From Plasmopara viticola (lineage: Eukaryota; Oomycota; Peronosporomycetes; Peronosporales; Peronosporaceae), in NCBI GenBank assembly GCA_001695595.3, contig MBPM02000007.1:1240001-1304000 (forward strand): 64,000 nucleotides of DNA, written 5' to 3'. Each line of letters begins with the position of its first letter. Position 1 is the stretch's first letter. Under the pieces are notes generated by a model. It did not search any database. It had not been told where the DNA came from and worked only from the letters and a program-made list of their open reading frames with translations. The translations under genes and the position numbers were made by a program. Of the stretch, positions 61,158 to 64,000 are shown in pieces.

Positions 61158-62328
61158 ATGTCGCTTACAGAGCAGATGCGTGCTGCTACGCGCGAGATTC
61201 ACAACGTCTCTGACAAGTATGGCTTGAGTTTACTCCAGTGTTGCTATTACAAAATTGTCATTTATACTGATGTTTTCTGAGTGACTAGCCTGGTGAACCT
61301 GAAGCTGGTGATCGCACTGACTGACAAGCAGCTCTACGGTCGTGCTCTGATGCTTTTCTGTACGTGGTTATTTAATCTCCAAAGCTTCTATTGTGGGTTA
61401 AACTTAATCATTTTTTTCTTGTGCTAGACTTTGTCTATGTGCAACTCGAGTTAGCTATCAAAGAGCACAAAGACCACGAAGCATTTCGTGGCCTCAGTGA
61501 GATCCTTAGCGAGTTTGCCAGGGTTTGACTCAGAGATACACTTTCTGGTACTTTGATGGACTAAAAAATTTTGGGCGCAGGCTGACAGTATTGCGAAGGA
61601 CTTGCGCTTCTATCTTGGGGAGGACTGGAGTACCAAATACCAGCCGACCCAAGCTGTGCAAGATTACATCAAGTACGATCCATCAAAGAGTTTGCTTTCT
61701 TGAGTCCCTTAATCGGAGGCTGACTCACTGATCATTTATTAAAGGCACTTACAAGAGCTAGAGAAAGAGGTATTTTACGGATTTATTTTTCCTATTTAAT
61801 AACAAAAAGATTTCATGCTTCTTCGGTACAGAACCCGGTTCTGGTGCTACCATATTGCTACCACATGTACATGGCTATGCTTGCAGGTGGTGTGATGATT
61901 AAAAAATTAGTGAAGAGAAGCTTTGCGCCGCCTGAAGGCGAGGGTCTTAATTGCTTCGCCTTTGACGTCAAAAGTAACAAGGTAATAGTGTATGTAGCGG
62001 GGTGCTAGTAATTCTTTTTGACCGGGTAATGTACCGTTTTGCTCAGGCGCTTCGCGACACAATAAAGGCAAAAATTAATGCAGTACAGCTCGACGACGAG
62101 ACCAAGACTCTCATACTAGCCGAGTCCGTAAATTGTTTTAAATTGAATAACCAGGTACGGTAGTCAGTACATGGGCAAAACGTAGCAACAGTGTTGATAA
62201 TGTGAATGTTCAAGATCGTTCGAAGTCTTGACGGTGCCAGTGATCGCGTTTTGAAGTTTATTTTAAAGTGGATTTTTATAATTGTCTCCCTTGTGGTGCG
62301 TAACTTCACTTTTGTTCACACTTTATAA
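61158..62328 (+). CDS. Heme-oxygenase-like protein with C-terminal membrane anchor (eight exons, 237 aa)
   Basis: Exons 61158-61216, 61289-61359, 61428-61522, 61581-61672, 61745-61769, 61832-61981, 62047-62154 and 62215-62328 join in phase across seven GT-AG introns of about 58-72 bp. The N-terminus SLTEQMRAATREIHNVSD matches the first helix of heme oxygenases with the proximal haem ligand as H15. FYLGEDW, VQDYIKHLQEL, the distal helix (YHMYMAMLAGGVMIKK, G133-G134) and EGEGLNCFAFD follow in family order. Heme oxygenase opens haem to biliverdin, CO and iron. The distal Asp that precedes L-S-G-G in canonical enzymes is Met130 here, and S is A, so oxygenase activity is uncertain. A hydrophobic segment at ~212-231 gives a C-terminal anchor, as in animal ER-bound forms. 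Start chosen as the first ATG of the homologous frame. Confidence 0.82.
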
Positions 62329-63430
62329 GGAGTGTGCTTAACGATACTTTTTATGTTGCGTGCTAGATGCTTTTCAAATATATACTTTGAATATCCAGAA
62401 TCAAACAGATGTTATTACCAAAATTTTTTTATAGACAATATAAATATTAGGAAGGCAAAAGAGACTTGGCGGGTAGTGTTCGCACAATCTATAGTGGTGG
62501 AGGATGCTCGTTTGCATCGTCCCTTCAATGTCATATGTTGAAGTAAAGGTGTAAATCATGAAGTAAAGTAAAGACTTATATTTCGTACAAAATGAAAAAG
62601 AGGCAGCATGCTTATCAACGGCCAAGCAGAGGCTATGACACACAATTAGCACTCAACAATTAAGTATAAAGTTTCCGATGCCGAGCTCTGAAGGTCCGAA
62701 GTTTTGACCTTACTCAAGATTAAGGTCTGCAAACCGCGTTACACGCTTCTGGGGTATGGACTGTAGCTGCCTCCCTCATCTCTTGGTTTAAATTCGTTGA
62801 AAATCCGACCTTGAGACGCCGCCTTGTCCTTATTGTGCATATATGCGTGGACAACTAGAGACTGCACTAGATAATGATACTGATGTATAGCTACGTCCCG
62901 CTTTAATTAAAGGTTGAAGCTGCATTTGATTATTAACTTTTAGACAAATATATATGATAAGAGGGATGCAAAAGTCAGTAAATTATCAAAATTTCGATCT
63001 TTTATTATCGCAGAAGTAGACTTTTTGGCTAAAGTCACAATTAAAAGACGAAGCCTAACTTTGATGGATAATGCAATAATTAAGCGGGAGTATAACGCAA
63101 TACTATTTGCTATTTGCATAGAAAAGTAAGGTGGAAGATGAAAGAGTAAAGCGATGACATCTGATAGCTTATATGGTAAAAGCTGTTTTACCAATATTGG
63201 CGGATGAGATAGATAAGATAGATGGCTTACTGGTCATTAAATTTAAACGGCACCAGCAGACACATCGAGTATTTATAACCTATTGAACTGTGAGTTGTAC
63301 CTTACCAACCCTCACTATACGCTGGCCAACTATTCCGATCATCCTAACACGATGCAGAAGCTTGGACCAGCGAGCTGGAAAATATAGGGATAACGTAAAA
63401 GAAAAAATGCACTTGTTGTTTAACGAGCAA
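62329..63430. other. AT-rich intergenic stretch without recognisable gene
   Basis: Open frames here are short, low in complexity and lack domains (for example 62940-63194 on the minus strand). I see no repeat shared with the rest of the window. Confidence 0.5.
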
Positions 63431-63439
63431 AATTGAAAT

Positions 63440-63645
63440 CAAAAGGGAAATTCCGAAGCTCTTGTAAGCCACAAATTGTCGTATTCGCCCTATTGTGTTG
63501 TAGGTGTCGTCTACTTAGAAGTGTTTATCTGTATGTAACGTCACAAACCCACTTCGTTGCATTGGTGACTGTGGGACGCTCCTAAATCAATCTACCAATT
63601 TTCCCCGCATCTGACACTGCAATCGCATTAAGCTGTGGGAGATTC
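63440..63645 (-). pseudogene. Possible copia protease scrap
   Basis: The minus-strand reading contains W-stop-IDLGASHSHQCNEVG, then in the next frame GFVTLHTDKHF and VDDTYNTIGRI. This resembles the copia protease segment W-L-I-D-S-G-A-S-H followed by a C-N and a later G-x-G turn. It is frame-broken and short, so the call is tentative. The surrounding 63646-64000 shows nothing else. Confidence 0.35.
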
Positions 63646-64000
63646 TTGAACTTTATTGACCTATTAAGATCGGCCATAATATCTTCAGCGAACAATACTT
63701 CGGCCCATTTTTCTGTTCACGTATCTTGTAGTACCTAGAACTACTTTCTTGACTTGACATATTTTAATGCTAGTCTTGATAGCACTCATTTGTCAAACTT
63801 CCCAGATTGCCACATAATCATAGTTGCACTTTGATTTCAGCCATAAGCAAAAAAACTTCACTTGTTCGATCATGTGCATTGTGCCATGATTAGCATTTCT
63901 TTTGCTAGATACATCTGCATTGGCCTCTACTTGCAGATCTGGTCTGCATCGAGTCCATAGCATTCACATATGCAGTAATATATGCATTGCCTTTAGTTGC

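Noticed and set aside
62332..63194. Short frames right of the heme-oxygenase-like gene
   Set aside because: AT-rich, low-complexity translations without domain or neighbours to support them.
1..64000. tRNA, rRNA, CRISPR arrays or prokaryotic operon signals
   Set aside because: No cloverleaf-like tRNA, rRNA core sequence or regularly spaced repeat-spacer pattern was seen; introns and LTR elements show a eukaryotic genome.

Overview
The window looks like a repeat-rich, effector-bearing segment of an oomycete genome, most likely a plant-pathogenic member of the Peronosporales. The evidence is: secreted multi-domain proteins of the tandem WY/LWY type in four intact near-identical copies; eukaryotic genes with 50-75 bp GT-AG introns; diverged Ty1/copia and non-LTR retrotransposons; and fragments of the FACT subunit SPT16. 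A MEIG1 homologue at the right end suggests a lineage that still makes flagellated zoospores (inference). The species cannot be named from sequence alone.

Layout. 1-5.9 kb: two nearly identical Ty1/copia elements in the same orientation, 62 bp apart. The first runs off the left edge. The second is complete, with 146-bp LTRs and a 5-bp target duplication. 6.0-9.0 kb: effector paralogue E1. 9.0-16.2 kb: a composite block made of an unidentified ~3.5 kb repeat, an SPT16 3' fragment fused to an effector 3' fragment, and a truncated copy of a second copia family. The block recurs at 36.0-42.9 kb. 16.3-18.8 kb: LINE remnant, a long inverted repeat and an unidentified gene fragment. 19.3-21.2 kb: effector E2. 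22-28.3 kb: SPT16 fragment and an inverted copy of the unidentified repeat. 30.3-32.2 kb: effector E3. 33.7-34.8 kb: minus-strand effector pseudogene P2. 35.1-44.3 kb: the second copy of the composite block, ending in the more complete second-family copia. 45.6-46.9 kb: LINE and palindromic-repeat mosaic. 47.5-49.4 kb: effector E4, the closest relative of E1. 50.1-53.2 kb: inverted-repeat material, a 1.16 kb LINE derivative and an SPT16 fragment. 53.3-56.3 kb: an old copia remnant.

57.9-62.3 kb is different: four compact host genes with introns or clean single-exon frames. They are a tail-anchored TPR protein, a MEIG1 homologue, a SNAPC4-like Myb protein and a tail-anchored heme-oxygenase-like protein. 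Intergenic gaps here are 44 to ~315 bp. The rest of the window (62.3-64 kb) is AT-rich with one possible copia scrap.

How it fits together. The effector genes share signal peptide, body, an upstream C-rich block and a 3' flanking inverted repeat, so they were duplicated as ~3 kb cassettes. The repeats between them hold captured gene ends and staged transposon insertions whose empty sites can be read in sister copies. This allows relative dating of events. Tracts of unequal similarity among paralogues suggest ongoing gene conversion. The junction with the compact gene island at about 57.9 kb matches the 'two-speed' organisation known from oomycete pathogens.

Limits: all homology calls are by eye. 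Names of protein families rest on motifs recognised in the translations, and exon boundaries come from frame continuity and GT-AG signals without transcript data.
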